From assembly GCA_963573315.1 (NCBI GenBank), contig OY752150.1:248001-312000 (forward strand): a DNA stretch of 64,000 nt, given 5' to 3'. The position numbers and the translations under genes are program-made. How positions within the stretch are numbered: the stretch's first letter is position 1; each line of letters begins with the position of its first letter. The DNA comes from Entomortierella parvispora (Eukaryota; Mortierellomycota; Mortierellomycetes; Mortierellales; Mortierellaceae). Of this stretch, positions 20,812 to 32,842 are shown piece after piece. The notes beneath the pieces were generated by a model, which saw only the letters and a program-made list of their open reading frames with translations, did not search any database and was not told where the DNA came from.

Positions 20812-22646
20812 TCAATGACACTCCACAAACTGGACATGGACAAGAGTTGGAGAAGCCGGCATCCAGTTGAGCAAAGATGTAGCAGCTCCGACACTGACAG
20901 AGGTGCCTGCAACGTACTCTCCAGTGTGGTATCGTCCTCCATCATTGTCATCGCTGACTCGGGCATGGGCTGCCGCAGAAGCGCTTGTCAAACATGCTGC
21001 CTCATGCTTTACACAGCCCTTAACCTCACGCGCTCCTGTCCTAGCTCCTGCTCCTCTTCCTGCACCCCCAACAACGCCCAGAGTACTAGTCGCATGCAAA
21101 GAAGGCAGATAACCAGAGCCAGGCAACGATGGGAGACATCTTGGTGCCATCGCCAGAGCGTCCTTGGTCGCATTCCGTACTCCTGTTAACGAAGAGAGTT
21201 CCACCATGGCCGTATAGCTCGCCGCCGCAAAAATCACAGTTCCTACAATCGTCAAGTACACCCTCGAGATGGCCGCCATCACTTGCCACAGGACTGCCAC
21301 CATGTCGACTTGCAACGCCCGGAATTGTAGCCGATCTGCATACGCCGGCAACAGCCGCTGACTCAAGATCCTTACGTCCGTATACGAGAATGCCGCCATG
21401 AGACCTCGACCCCAAACCCGCTTCAGCGTCAAGACCACTTCCAGGTAGGCCAAGAATCCATCAAAGTCCTGCTCGCTCACGTAGAGCTTATAATCTAAAT
21501 GTCCAAGAAATCGTCGTTCCAAGTCGTTGATCTCCTTGGTGGTATATTGGCCTCGTGTAAAGTCGGCCCATTCAGCGTTTGAGAACGTGGCATCAAACAG
21601 GTACTTGTCCGCACAGATGAAAGCGACCAGGATCAGCGATATGCTCGACCAAGGTTCCCGGTGTTCTCGATTGTGTGAATTGTTGGTTTGGGTACGGTTG
21701 CTTTGACTAGATGAAGTCGCAGTTGATACGGAGGATGTTGGTGAAGTATTGTTGCTGGAGGAATAATCAGATGGGGATGAAGGACGGCTAATGTTGCCAT
21801 CGCTGTAGCCATTGCCCGACATAAACGAATCCTTGTTCCGATGAGACCTTCTTGTCCAAAACGACGTGGATGAAGACGTCAACGCATGGCCATGATCCGG
21901 TCCTTGGTCCAATCGAGTCCTGTTCCTCTTGCTCAGCGATCGAGACAGTCGAGCTTTAAACCTGTCAATATAAATAAGAGCTAGGACCAATGTCGTGCAC
22001 GAGAGTTGGGTTCGTTTCAGGATGCGGTGGATGAAATAAAATACTCCGGTAGTCTCGTCATCGTCCACAGAGTCCGCTCGTGGCGGCTCTGCTCCGTGCG
22101 CTCTTTGATTTCTTCTTTTCTTTGAATCCTGTCCTTGGTCCTCGTCTGCTCTTTCTCGACGAAGACAAGAGCCAAACAGCGACATTTCTCGCCCAGTAAT
22201 CATCGAAGCAATCACTGCAGCGGCCAGATCTAGGTACAAGAAGGACAAAAAAAATCGGATGGATTAGACCCTATGATGGTTGCTCCTGCACTTGACAATT
22301 CTCATGGTCAGTGTGTTTTTCCGAATCAGCATACCAATGAGGTTCAAAGGGATCCTGGTGAACTCATTACGAGCATATCCATGGCTCTTGAGATGGTCCA
22401 AAAAAGAATTGTACTCTCGAAGTGGTTCGCCGTACTAACAAAAAAAAATGGAAAAAAAAAATGGAAAAAAAATCGAGTATGAGTCGTCGGAAGCTTGGGG
22501 CCCTAGAGAATCCTGGAAAAAAGAGACAGGTAACGGAAACATCCTCCATCCGGGCTTACAGTGACATCCGACTGAAGGATCCTCTCCTTGTCCTTGAGCG
22601 ACTGCTCCTTGCGAAAGTTCTTTCGCCTTCGCTGTTTCGAGGTCAT
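20812..22646 (-). CDS. Cyclin-domain protein, Pho80/Pcl-Clg1-like
   Basis: Exons 22560-22646, 22335-22434, 20812-22229 give 534 aa. The cyclin fold is seen as RIPLNLIDLAAAVIASMITG, then IHRILKRTQLSCTTLVLALIYIDRF, then (after a Ser/Asn-rich loop of ~110 residues) ISLILVAFICADKYL...WA and INDLERRFLGHLDYKLYVSEQDF. That order (helix 1 to helix 5 with the LDYxLYVS element) is typical of fungal Pho85-type cyclins that bind a CDK. The last ~180 residues are low-complexity Ala/Gly/Ser. The start at 22646 gives MTSKQRRRKNFRKEQ; no earlier ATG in frame was preferred. Assignment to a named cyclin is not possible by eye. Confidence 0.72.
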
Positions 22647-23046
22647 TTGGGCCCTCGTCTCCTAGAATCCTTTGAGAGTGAATTGAGTGACAGGGAAAGG
22701 AGGTGGTCCGAGTTTGATGCGAGCTATGTGAGGTATGTGGATTCGAGAATTGAATGTGAGGAAAGAAACAAAGAAGCGAGGGGAAGGAAGCAAAGGGGGG
22801 GGGGGCTCGGAACAAATGCACATGCGCAATGCATTTATTCATTCTCTCAGGGTCCAGCTGGCCCGCAGCACATGATCACACGTCACGTGCACATGGATTG
22901 GAAGTTCGGAACTGAAGTTTTTTTTGTTGCAATGGCCTACTTGGTCTATGGTGGTCTATGGTGGTCTATGTTCTATGGTCTATGGTCTGCTGCCACTGTT
23001 GGTGGTTGTGCTTTCAAGTGGTTTGTGTAGAGGGTGGCAACGAGGG
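22647..23046. other. Spacer between cyclin start and subtilase stop
   Basis: About 400 bp including a GGGGGGGG run (22796-22804) and the TGGTCTATGG repeat described separately. No gene seen. Confidence 0.4.
22942..22988 (+). repeat. Short tandem repeat of TGGTCTATGG
   Basis: Four to five imperfect copies of a 7-10-bp word (TGGTCTATGG / TTCTATGGTCTATGG) just downstream of the subtilase stop. Confidence 0.7.
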
Positions 23047-26000
23047 TTAGGGCGAAGACAATGTCCCCACTGGCTCTACAGGCACCTCCATGTCAGACAA
23101 AGAACTATCACCAGAATCAGAGTCCGAGGACGTGTTTTCATCTTCCTTTTCATCTTTCTCGCGTCGAATCTCGAACGTCTCCGTCGTCCAGACATCGTAA
23201 TCAGCCGGGTTATTCACGTCGCCCATGATCCTCAAGGCCCTTAGTCTCAGTCGATACAGCCCGTCTGGAACCTCGATCTTGGTCCCGTTTCGGATACCAC
23301 TCTTGGTATGCTTGGAATCTGCATCGTTCAACAAGTTCTGGTTCTTGATCTTTTTCTTCTTGGCCTCGGTATCGTCTTCATCAGAAGCGTCTTTGTTGAC
23401 CTTGCCCTGTTTACGGGCGTTCCTTGACTTGCTTCTCTCACTCTCTAGCGTCTCGTCCATGGCAGCCAGTCGTTGGGGGCGTCCGCGTTTTTCAATGACG
23501 GGCGTACCAGTGCCCAAAGATACCCTTCGCATCTCATTCGCATCGACCGCCTCTGGGGACTGAGCGTTCATTCCATAGATCAAATCAAGTTCAGGCTCGT
23601 GACCTCCGACTTGCTGTGACCCGGAAGAGGTTCGGATCCAGCCAGAATTACGACTTTCTCCTGTATGCTTCAGACCATCCACCAGATCCACGGCACCAGC
23701 CCATTTCACGGCCGTCACTGGACCATTGATAAGGGACCTCGGCACATAGTCGTTCGAAGCTACTCTACCCAAGAACGTGAACCCTGAGTTTTGGTCTCCT
23801 CCTGTCCCATCCGGGGTTCGGCCAAGCACATCCATGGCCAAGAGTAGTGTCGGATTCAAGAGGCAGAAATTCAGGATGGGCAAATCGGTTGATTTCATCG
23901 TGTACTTGAATTCTTCCTTGTTGACAGTTGACTTTTTCAAGACTTGACAGAGGGAGGTCAGCTTAATGGCGTTGACCTCCTCTGGGGTCGGTCGCCAGAA
24001 GATCGGCAAGGTCTTCATATACCCTCGAACACCGGCGTATGGAATATGGATGGCCTCCTCCTCTTCGCCTGACGTCCCTGCGCCCGACTCTAAACTTTGG
24101 TCAGTGCCAAGCTCTTTCGCTACGGTATCTGTGGATGAAGACGTTGTCGCTCGGATGACGATATATCCAGAGTAGATGGAATGTTGGAGAACAGGTAGAT
24201 CCTTGGGTTCATCAATTGTCACCGCCACTCGACCTACACTTCTTGCCGGGACCAAGATTGTGTCCTCTGAGAACGTAACTTTGGCATAGCCAGCCTCGTT
24301 GAGCATGACATAATCTCGCTCCGTGATAGGCCCCGTGACATTCAGAGCAGCCATATTCTGGATCTTGATCTCTCTGGACTCAATCTGGAGTTCATGCAAA
24401 GCCTGGGCTGGAAGGTGGGAGACATGGTACAAGATCGGCTCTGGTCCATAATTTTGAATCGTGATCCACTGGGCCTCGTCAGCGCTAAAGCCAGTGTCGT
24501 TCAGCTCGATTGTCGCCGGAGTAACAAACGTTCTCCTGATCGATTTCCAAGCATCTTGGGGCTCTATGACCTCGATCTTCTCTTCCTTCCAGGCATAGGC
24601 TAGACTGACCAAGGCCCTAAAAACATTGACCAGCCCGGCGCCTTGTTTCGCCACAGAGTCTACGCTTGAAAACCCATTGGCGATCGTTTGAGGAAGTCCT
24701 CGACCAGAATTGGGGTCGTTCCCGGCCGCCGCCTTGGGCTTGACAGCGAGAATATCAAAGGGCTCGTATTCGTGATAAATGTGTGACGGCTCGGCGGTGT
24801 TCTTGAAAGTGGCATAGAGTCGTTGGATGTTTTCCCAGGTGAAGGCGTCTGAACTCCCTGTCAGTTGGCGATACTGCTGAAGAGCAAGAGCCAAGGATCC
24901 TGCCATGTGGGGTGCAGCCATGGATGTTCCTGAGAGGACGGTGTAGCTTCCGTTTCTGGTAGGCCTAAGAAAATTGGAAATTCATCAGATTCGTCAGGAG
25001 AAAAAGAACGCGAAAGCAAGAAGGAAAAAGAAAGAAAAGCAATAAAAGGTGTATGTACCATGTCGAGAAGATATTTTCTCCAGGGGCTCCAATATCCTAA
25101 CAACCATTGATAACGACAACCATTAAAAAGAGTTCCTTTTCTTCTCAATCCAAACCAGGTCAAATCCTCCGCGAAACACAGGAAGGACATCTTACCGGTT
25201 TGATATGAAGGTTATTGTCCAATCCATAGGATTCGTACAGCGAAACAGATCCTCCAGCGGGATTCAAGAACGACGCTGGCTTTTCACTAAAGACCACCTG
25301 GGCGTCCACTGTCCATTTAGCATCCGGGGCCCTTTTGACGGTGGACAATTGTGCGAAGAGGGTGTCTCCTTCCGTCTTGGACAGACTCCCAAATGCAATG
25401 CGCACAGGATCGATGGTCGCCACCAGGGCTCCTTCAATGTTGTTCACAAAGAGGATGCCCGCTGCGCCTTTGTCCAGCGCGTTTTGGGCCTTTTTGCTGA
25501 AAAGACATGAACCGCGGAGGACCACAACCACTTTTCCTGTCAGATCTTCTGCAAAGGGTTCACATCCCGACCCAAGGAGCGTCCCATTGATGGAAGCTGT
25601 CATCGGCAAGGTCCTGTTCAATCCTGGTATATCTGACTTTGTGTATACTAGTAGAAAGCGTAAAGTCGCGTCAATAATGATGTCCGAGTTAAAAACTGAC
25701 CAGTCAGAGTCATTGTAAAAAAAAAAAACTCACAGAATCGATAATTTGGCAGCATGGGTATGGTGAAATACGACAAGAGGATCCTAGTATTGATGTAGGA
25801 AGCCACGGCCAAAACCGAGGGACCCTCACCGACGTAATTCGCGCTGAACAAGCCCTGCGTATTTTCATTCCCTCCCGAAACTGTGATCATGATCCCAAAA
25901 GCCTTGACTTTGGCGATAGCACGCGCGACCACGTTTCCAGGCCAGCCATTGGGTTCTCCGATTGATAGGTTGACGATATCCATTTGATCCGTTACAGCTC

Positions 26001-27597
26001 GCTCCAGTGCTGCCAAGATCACATCGTCGTTGCTGCTACCGTTGCACCCAAGGACTCTGTATGCTCCCAGTAGAGCTGACATGATCGCCGTTGGTATATG
26101 ATAGGTTAGGAGCCAAAACAAGAAGCCTCTCTACATGCGATGTCAAGTGCGAGTCCGCGTGTTTTTTTTTACCTTCTGGGGCAACACCCAAGACAATTTC
26201 GTTCTCTGCAGCAACGATGCCTGCTACATGGGTTCCGTGTCCTGCACAATCCATTGGATGTCCCGATGGCTCCAGCTTACTGTGTCCAGTGAACGCGTCA
26301 CCGACAAAGTCCCACCCATAGGCGACTTTACATCCGCTCCCGAAGCAGCCTCCTAGAGCCGGATGCTAACAAAAAAGCGAAAAGTTGAAGACGATGAGAC
26401 TCGCGTCCAAAAGACCGATTGCTCTAATGATCGATAGGTATGGTTCTTACCAAATAGTCAATCCCAGTGTCTGGACATCAGGAACGGACGATTGATATCA
26501 TGACAGGGTGCAGCAATTGTGAAGAAAAGAGTTAATCATAGCTTCCTAATTCTCATTACGATGGACCTTTTTCTCCTATTTACCGATGATGCCGACTCGG
26601 ACACCTTTGCCTCTCATTCCAAGCTCTGCATGCACGCGAGTCACTCCAGTCATGTTCAACCTGTCAACAAACAAAAAACAAAAAAAAGGAGATATCAGTT
26701 GATGAAACTTGTCCTTGAGGCAGAAAGAGAGATAGCAAAAGACACCTACGCGCTCGTCACAAGGGCGTTTCTCGTCACTGGGTTGATTTGTTTCGGTGGG
26801 GCCACGAGCGTCTATCCCCACGTCAGTCAACATCGGCAGGAGAGGCGCGCATAGAAAGCACGTTGCGCGAGAAAGAATGGACAAGGTCGGATTCACAGAG
26901 TTAGAAACGAGCGGTTCGAACAAGGGAGGTAATAACTGAAGGATCACGGAGAAGACATTTAGAGCAAAAGAAGAAAAAAGAAAAAAAAGGAACGGAGGTC
27001 GACTGCATGCTTCTGTTGGTTTTGCCACCAGACATGTCCTTTTTTTTCCATATCTTTCTGCAACATTTCCCACTTACGATTGGCGTTACAGACTGCAACT
27101 CTTCCATGGCCATTAAGGACTCTAGCTCTGAGAGATCATCGACCTGAGCAGACACGGCGTTGATGAGCAGGTTGAACTCGTGTCGGATCTGAGTGGTCTT
27201 CAGTCCCTGGGCTTTGGTCTTGAACGCGTTCCTGTGCAAAGAAGCTTGTACATCCTCAGGTGCACTCTTGAACTCGAACAGGTAGGCGCCTGGTCTATTT
27301 TTATCGTAAAACGTGGGTATGCATTGTGTGTTGTGTGTGAGAAAGAGTGGTGGGATCAACAAAAGACAGCGGATGATGGGACAGAAAAACAAACGGTTTG
27401 AGAACGGGCTAGAAAGAAGTGGGACGTTGTTCCTGTCATATAGTCTTTTTTTTTTACCGGAGCTCAGAGTCAGTAGGCGGCATCGTTACAGTGTCCACGG
27501 CTCCCAGGACTAAGACCGCAACAGCTTGGAGGATCAGAAAGACAGCTATTACTCTAGTCCAACTTGACCCTAGCCTATGTGTTTTTATGAGCTGCAT
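23047..27597 (-). CDS. Secreted subtilisin-like serine protease (S8) with PA domain, 10 exons
   Basis: Spliced 1152-aa protein from exons 27458-27597, 27078-27294, 26750-26811, 26584-26660, 26451-26470, 26173-26365, 25734-26075, 25196-25647, 25059-25096 and 23047-24964; all phases agree. Order: signal peptide (hydrophobic residues ~17-33); inhibitor-I9-like propeptide with PGAYLFEFK; catalytic Asp in DTGIDYLHP; His in GHGTHVAG; a protease-associated (PA) domain inserted before the last catalytic block; Ser in GTSMAAPHMAG; a long Fn3-like C-terminal region; and an acidic Ser/Asp tail. The start at 27597 is chosen because it begins the signal peptide. The Asp motif is carried on a 20-nt microexon. 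Likely an extracellular or vacuolar protease of the Vpr/minor-extracellular type. Confidence 0.9.
26451..26470 (-). other. 20-nt microexon carrying the subtilase catalytic Asp
   Basis: Between acceptor TGTCCAG and donor GTAAGA lie 20 bases. With one base from the previous exon they complete D-T-G-I-D-Y-L, the active-site Asp motif. Skipping it would both remove the catalytic Asp and shift the frame. Confidence 0.85.
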
Positions 27598-28545
27598 CTT
27601 GAATTCTGAGGGGGGCAGGGCGCAATGAAATTGGGCGAAGGTGCGTTTGTGGTTGGGTGACACAAGCTAGTCTTAGCGTGGAGCGAGAGAGAGAGAGCGC
27701 TTTTTGTTGCTTTGATGGGAAAGAGGCCGTGCGAGAACAGAAGTGATGACGACTGCTTGACCAATTGTCAAGAAAGGTCGTGGGGGAAGGCAAAAAGAAC
27801 AAAAAGAGAGAGTGGAAGGAAGGAAGGAAAGATATATAGAGAGAGAGATGAAAGAAAGAGCTTACAAGGAGCAAGGAGAAAGAAGAGTGCAATGGTCAGG
27901 AAGACAGTGCCTGGATCATACCAAGTAGCTCGAACAAGGTCTGGTGGAGAACAATGATGACGGACGGTAACAAACGGAGGGAAAAGTCAACAATGATTGT
28001 GTGGATGGAAGGAAGCTCGGGTAAAAGCTCTCTAGATCGCAGGAGACCACCACGCTGCTCTTCATGGATGACCACCTCTGTCGGTCACTTGGAGCTCTTC
28101 GCCCTTCATGATTACATTGCTACCAGGCACAGGGGACGCTTGAAGAGCTGGTCATGAGCCCCTGTCCCTCCTCCCCTCAAGGAGAAGACAAGGCGTGTCA
28201 GTTAGACTGCGATGCAGTCCAAGAATAAATGACAAGCAACCCATGGCGCCGCCCACTCACCCTTTTCCGCCCCTTGTTCCCGCTGCCATACATAAAGGGA
28301 CCCCCTTCCTTTTCGTTCTCGCTCTCTCTTTTTCCGCAGATCATCCTCTCTCCTGAAAACTCCAAACCAAACACGAATTGACGTTCCTAGCTCTCTCCGC
28401 TAGAACTTGTCAAGAAAAGTATCTTTTGCTTCAATACAAACAGGTCCATTCCTACGGAAGCATTTGTATTGTCTCCTCTAAAGGCTATGGTACAATAAAA
28501 AAAAAAAAAAAACATCTCCAAGGTGGTCGCATGGTTTCTCCGGTA
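27598..28545. other. Intergenic region upstream of the subtilase and downstream of the F-box/ankyrin gene
   Basis: About 950 bp between the subtilase start and the F-box gene stop. Nearest the subtilase it is GA-rich on the + strand (27680-27900). Further on it holds a possible TATA-like CATAAAGGG at 28292, a CT-rich stretch (28315-28350) and a 16-A run behind AATA (28495-28512). No supported coding sequence. Confidence 0.4.
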
Positions 28546-31500
28546 TCAGAGTCGATTACTTTCGCTGCGTTGTCGAAACCGGATCTCGTCATCAAGGGCC
28601 ACCAACCCACAGACAGACCCTGATCGAAACAGGTCCGCTACTGTGAGAACATTCGACATTTGACTATAGAACCGTTTGTGACCTCGAGTCATAGTGTCTG
28701 TTGTCGCTGCCGCTGTTGACGAAGAGTTGATCGCGCTGGAGGACAATGACCCTGCTGCTACCGATGAAGACGGCATGCCATATCCGAAATTGTGATAGTG
28801 ATGCAATTGGCTGATGGTCGATGGCGTAAAGGAGCTCATATTGAAATCCGAGAAGGATCGTGTATGTGATGACGATGCCAAGGTGGAAATCGAGACGCCT
28901 TGCTGCCGGAGTAACCGCTCCAACTCCTGTTCCTTGGTTCGCATCTTTGTCTCGGCTTGGATCAGCAACGCCAGAATACTCTCGTGGTTCGCGTCCAATG
29001 CAAATTTGTAGGCTGCTCCGTCATCCAGTCGGTGGTTGGCGCCGTATTGTAAAAGAACCCGAGCAGCAGCCTCATGACCTCGCTGACATGCAACCTGTAA
29101 CGGTGTTCCCTCATGAATGTTCACATCGGCTCCATAATCCAACAGGATCGTCAATATCCGATCGTGACCTTTGTTGGCGGCTTTCCTGAGAGCGCTACAG
29201 CTCCCCCACATCGGGTCAGCACCGTATTCGCACAATGTCCTTACAATCTCCTCCTCGCCGTCCTCCGCAGCTGTCCTTAAGGATCCTCCAGCAAAAACCT
29301 CCATGTCTGCACCTGCTTGGAGAAGAACTCTGAGAATCTCTGCGTGGCCCTTTTGGGCGGCCATCTCAGCCGCGTTCTCTCTAAACGCATGGACATTGGC
29401 TCCATAATCCAACAAAAGTTGAACCATCCGAAGGTCATTACCAAGAACCGCATATCGCAATGCTCTGTCTTCGTCCTTCTGTACTGAGAGTCCACCTGCT
29501 AGGACGAGCTTTGCTCTACGGGTGGCTGGAGTGGCGCTATGAAACACAGGCGACTCTTCCTCCAATCTCGCGCCTCGATCCTCTGCATAGTCCAAAAGTG
29601 CCTTGACAGTGTCATAGTGTGATTGTGAATACGCCATTTCAAAGGCCTTATTAAGTCCGTATTCCGAAGGTACATAGTCCGGCTGCTGCAGTAGTACGGT
29701 GACGATTTCTAATTTGATTGTTGTTTGACGCGTGTGTAAAAAAAAAGTGAAAGCAAGTCAGTCTACCATGGACTTTGAATGTGATCACACCCACGTTGTT
29801 GTTTGTTGACATCGATCCCACTGCATTGGACTTTGCTATTCCTGGGTTACTGACAGACTCAAACCACATCGTGCAGCTCGTCAAGAAAGTCATCCTGCTC
29901 TGTGCAACTCTAGAATGACAATGGCGCAATACTTGGATCCTGCTCAAAATGGTCCAGCTCCAAAAAAAAAGTCCGATGATCATTTCGACCTGCATCTTCG
30001 TTCTCACGACTGTCTGTCTGTCCGCATGCTTGCTTGGCCCCTTTGACGACCTATCGAGTCAGAGAAGAATAGAAAGATGTCTTTTCTTACCATGACGCCC
30101 ATTCTCCGCCGCTTCCCGCAGGGACCAGTCATGGTTCAGCTTGAGATCCAGTCGCGGCTCGCACTGGAGTATTTGAATCACTAAATCCTTGCATCCCTTT
30201 GCGCATGCCCATCGAAAGCTAATTGACAGTGATGTTCAGCATTGGTGAGTAAAGGCAAGAAAGCAACTAAAGGAATGAATGATAGCCCAGCAAAGATCCC
30301 CAAGAACAACAACGCAGCGTTCGCAACAACATACAACATCCCAGTCTTATCCATTCGCGTGCATGCTGTTATCGATTAAAAACTAAAAAAACGGCCCAAG
30401 CTGACAAAAGTGCCCATGTGCCCTGTTTGATGATGTGAGCGCAACCGAACTGGAGTCGATCAAACACTTGATGCACTTCTTCTGTTCCTTCATGGACTCG
30501 CTCCGTGTTGTTGTTGTTGTTCCTTCCTTGTCAACGCCGTGCCTGCCTTTCATCCCGTCTACCCTCACCCTCCCTCCTCTGCCTGATTGCAACTGGGTCT
30601 GCAGCCTCGGTCTCTTGCTTTTTGCTCTCTATCTTCCATCCTTCGTTCTGGTCCCTTTGTTGATCGCCCTCAATCCCTTCTTTTACGTTTTGATTGTTGT
30701 TGTTTGTCGTGTTATCGCCTGGTTGATCTCTATCCAACAGAATTCAACCGTTGGGCCATCCCCTGTCATTCACTGGCCGACTTTTTTTTGTGTGTGTGTA
30801 TGTGTGTTTGGTCCCATGCAGACACACCCACCCTTGTCACTTTTGGGGAAAAAATCCAACCTCCCTCCCCTTCTCCAAGAAAGAGGGGAACAAGTCCAGC
30901 CGGCAGCACAGAGTGTTCTCTGGTCCAGTAGGGTTCTTTCCTCTGTTCGATGGCCAATGCTCTTGTTGAACCAGGAATTGGTCCCTTTTTTGGCTCCAGT
31001 GATCATCTATTTTCTCTTCATTTAACCCAAGGAAGCTAACTTGTTTTCACCCTCTCCACTCGCACAACTACCTCACACGAGCGTAACCACCCGCCAAGAA
31101 AACCAAAAAAAAAAAAAAAAAAAACAATAAAAGAATGACACAAATGGAAAAGAAGCATGTCGACTTACATAAACTCTGTAGGGTCTCGGAACGAGGCCCC
31201 CTTCGAGATCAAGAACGAGACCACAGAGGCATTGATGATGGAGCTCGTCAGCTTGTGGCCTTCCACGGTCCTGCGAGTCAGCACTTGATCACGTCCATGG
31301 AGCCCCCACAGGAATTGCGCTCTTAGAATCGGGGATTGGGAGAGCCTTTGGATCTGCCGACAGCTCTGGATAAAGCTCTTGGGTCCACAGATCAGTTGAC
31401 AGAGAATTTGTTCGAGAATCTCGGTTGGGAGGTCAAGCAAGGTCACTGGCTTGCTTTTCATCTCTTTGTGCGTTGTGGTCGTCACTGTTCGCGTTGTTGT

Positions 31501-31956
31501 TGTTGTCGTCGTTGTCGTCGTTGTCGTCGAGTGAGGTGCAAGGGGAAAAGATGCTGAGGCACATGCTTGTTGTTGTTCTGATAGTCTCGGTATCATGGTT
31601 GCGTCCGTTCCTGCTTGCTCTGTTACTGCTACATGAACTGCGAATTGTTCTTGAGCTATCAAAGATGAAGCAGAGCATGCTACTGCCATTACACTGCCTG
31701 TTGACTCGGCCGTCGTTGTCGAGGTGGGGAGAGAAGACAGGGGGTCGTTATTAAAGCTGGTGGACGAGAATGATGACAGGATCCCTGGGGAGAGCGCTGC
31801 TGAGGAAGAAGGAGAGAAGGATAGAGGTGGGGCGGAATCTTTTGGCGAATTTGCCATTGGTGGAACGAGGAGCGTGGGACACGGGTGGGGTGGGTGAGAA
31901 GAAATGAAAGGAGAAGAGACGGCGACGGAGAAGCGGGTGGAAGGAGAGAGAGACAA
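28546..31956 (-). CDS. F-box and ankyrin-repeat protein
   Basis: Exons 31169-31956, 30091-30218 and 28546-29708 give up to 692 aa; an in-frame ATG at 31857 would give 659. The N-terminus is a Ser/Thr-rich region with a long Thr run, followed by an F-box (LLDLPTEILEQILCQL...). At least eight ankyrin-type repeats follow (for example LLDYGANVHAFRENAAEMAAQKGHAEI shortened here to its GANVHAF and AAQKGH parts; YGADVNIHEGTPLQVA). The C-terminal ~120 residues are Ser-rich and disordered. F-box proteins recruit SCF ubiquitin ligase, and the ankyrins would bind a target; no target can be named. Exon 1 is joined to exon 2 across a 950-bp intron, supported by phase (AT|C) and by the ankyrin sequence continuing across it. 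Confidence 0.82.
30219..31168 (-). other. 950-bp first intron of the F-box/ankyrin gene
   Basis: This is the longest intron recognised in the window. It holds GTT repeats (30506-30520), a TG repeat (30789-30808) and a 21-A run near 31105-31125. A 196-codon + strand frame at 30435-31025 is hydrophobic but shows no family pattern and is not accepted as a gene. Confidence 0.6.
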
Positions 31957-32842
31957 GGGTAGGGTAGGGTGAAGTGGAGACGGCTTGTGGTCGTTGTGCG
32001 GGATTGCCAGAGAGCTGCGCGAGTAAAGAGAGAGCAGAGAGGGAAGGAGAGAAGAAAGACAAAAGACGGATTGTCTGTCCGTTGTGGGGGAGGGAGAAAC
32101 ACTTTTTTTTTTTTTTTTTTTTTTTGCATCTTCTGCAAGTGCTCTCTCTGGCTTTATTTCGGTCTCTCACCCCCGCCTTCGTGCCACCGTCTTCGCCCGT
32201 CAGAACGTCCGTTTCCGACTCGCTCTTGGTCACGACAGTCGGCGGTCGAGTCTGCCGTGCTCCGCAGCGGGGGTCAGTTTTGAAATAGGCGTCCAAGAAG
32301 GCACGCTCTCCCCCAGAAGATCCAAGACCCGGTCCTTTGAGGACTAGATCGCCATTTCAGGATCGCGCTTGGTGCCGTGGGCTGCAGTGTTCGCGTACCT
32401 TGCACAGGTAGAGCTACATGTACACAGTCGAGACAGTCCTTCCTCCTCCCCCCTATTCTCTAACTCTTTGACTTGTGCGCGATGAGGCTCCTCCGCGAAG
32501 TGAGGTTGACGCGCCTCCCCTTCTATCGTCAAATGTGTTCCTTCAGAAACGCGTTCGTTCAGCTGCAAACAGCACAGTCATTACTAAGAACAACGGTGAG
32601 TGACATCTTCTCTTTGTTTAGCCGGTGGGTCGCAACCTTTTCAACATGGACATGGACAAGAGTACTGTACGCACAAAGGGTATGACCGCGTGAAGGCAAA
32701 AATAGACAAAGGCAGCAGCCAGCGCCAAGGGTCATTGGGCGCCAAGTGGCTTAGCACATATCACGTGAACAATCAATGGTTTTCAAGTTGGTGGCAACAG
32801 CAAAAAGCGAATCATCCCTCTGTTTCTCCATTGCACTCCACC
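31957..32842. promoter_or_regulatory. Divergent spacer F-box/ankyrin gene / TRM61
   Basis: About 890 bp. It includes a T23 tract (32103-32125) and a GC-richer part (32160-32530) before the TRM61 start. No coding support. Confidence 0.4.

Noticed and set aside
22435-22842. 135-codon minus-strand frame at the cyclin 5' end
   Set aside because: The correct cyclin first exon (22560-22646) is in a different frame and joins in phase to the cyclin core.
30435-31025. 196-codon hydrophobic + strand frame
   Set aside because: It lies in the F-box gene intron, is made of GTT/TG repeats, and has no codon-level or family signal.
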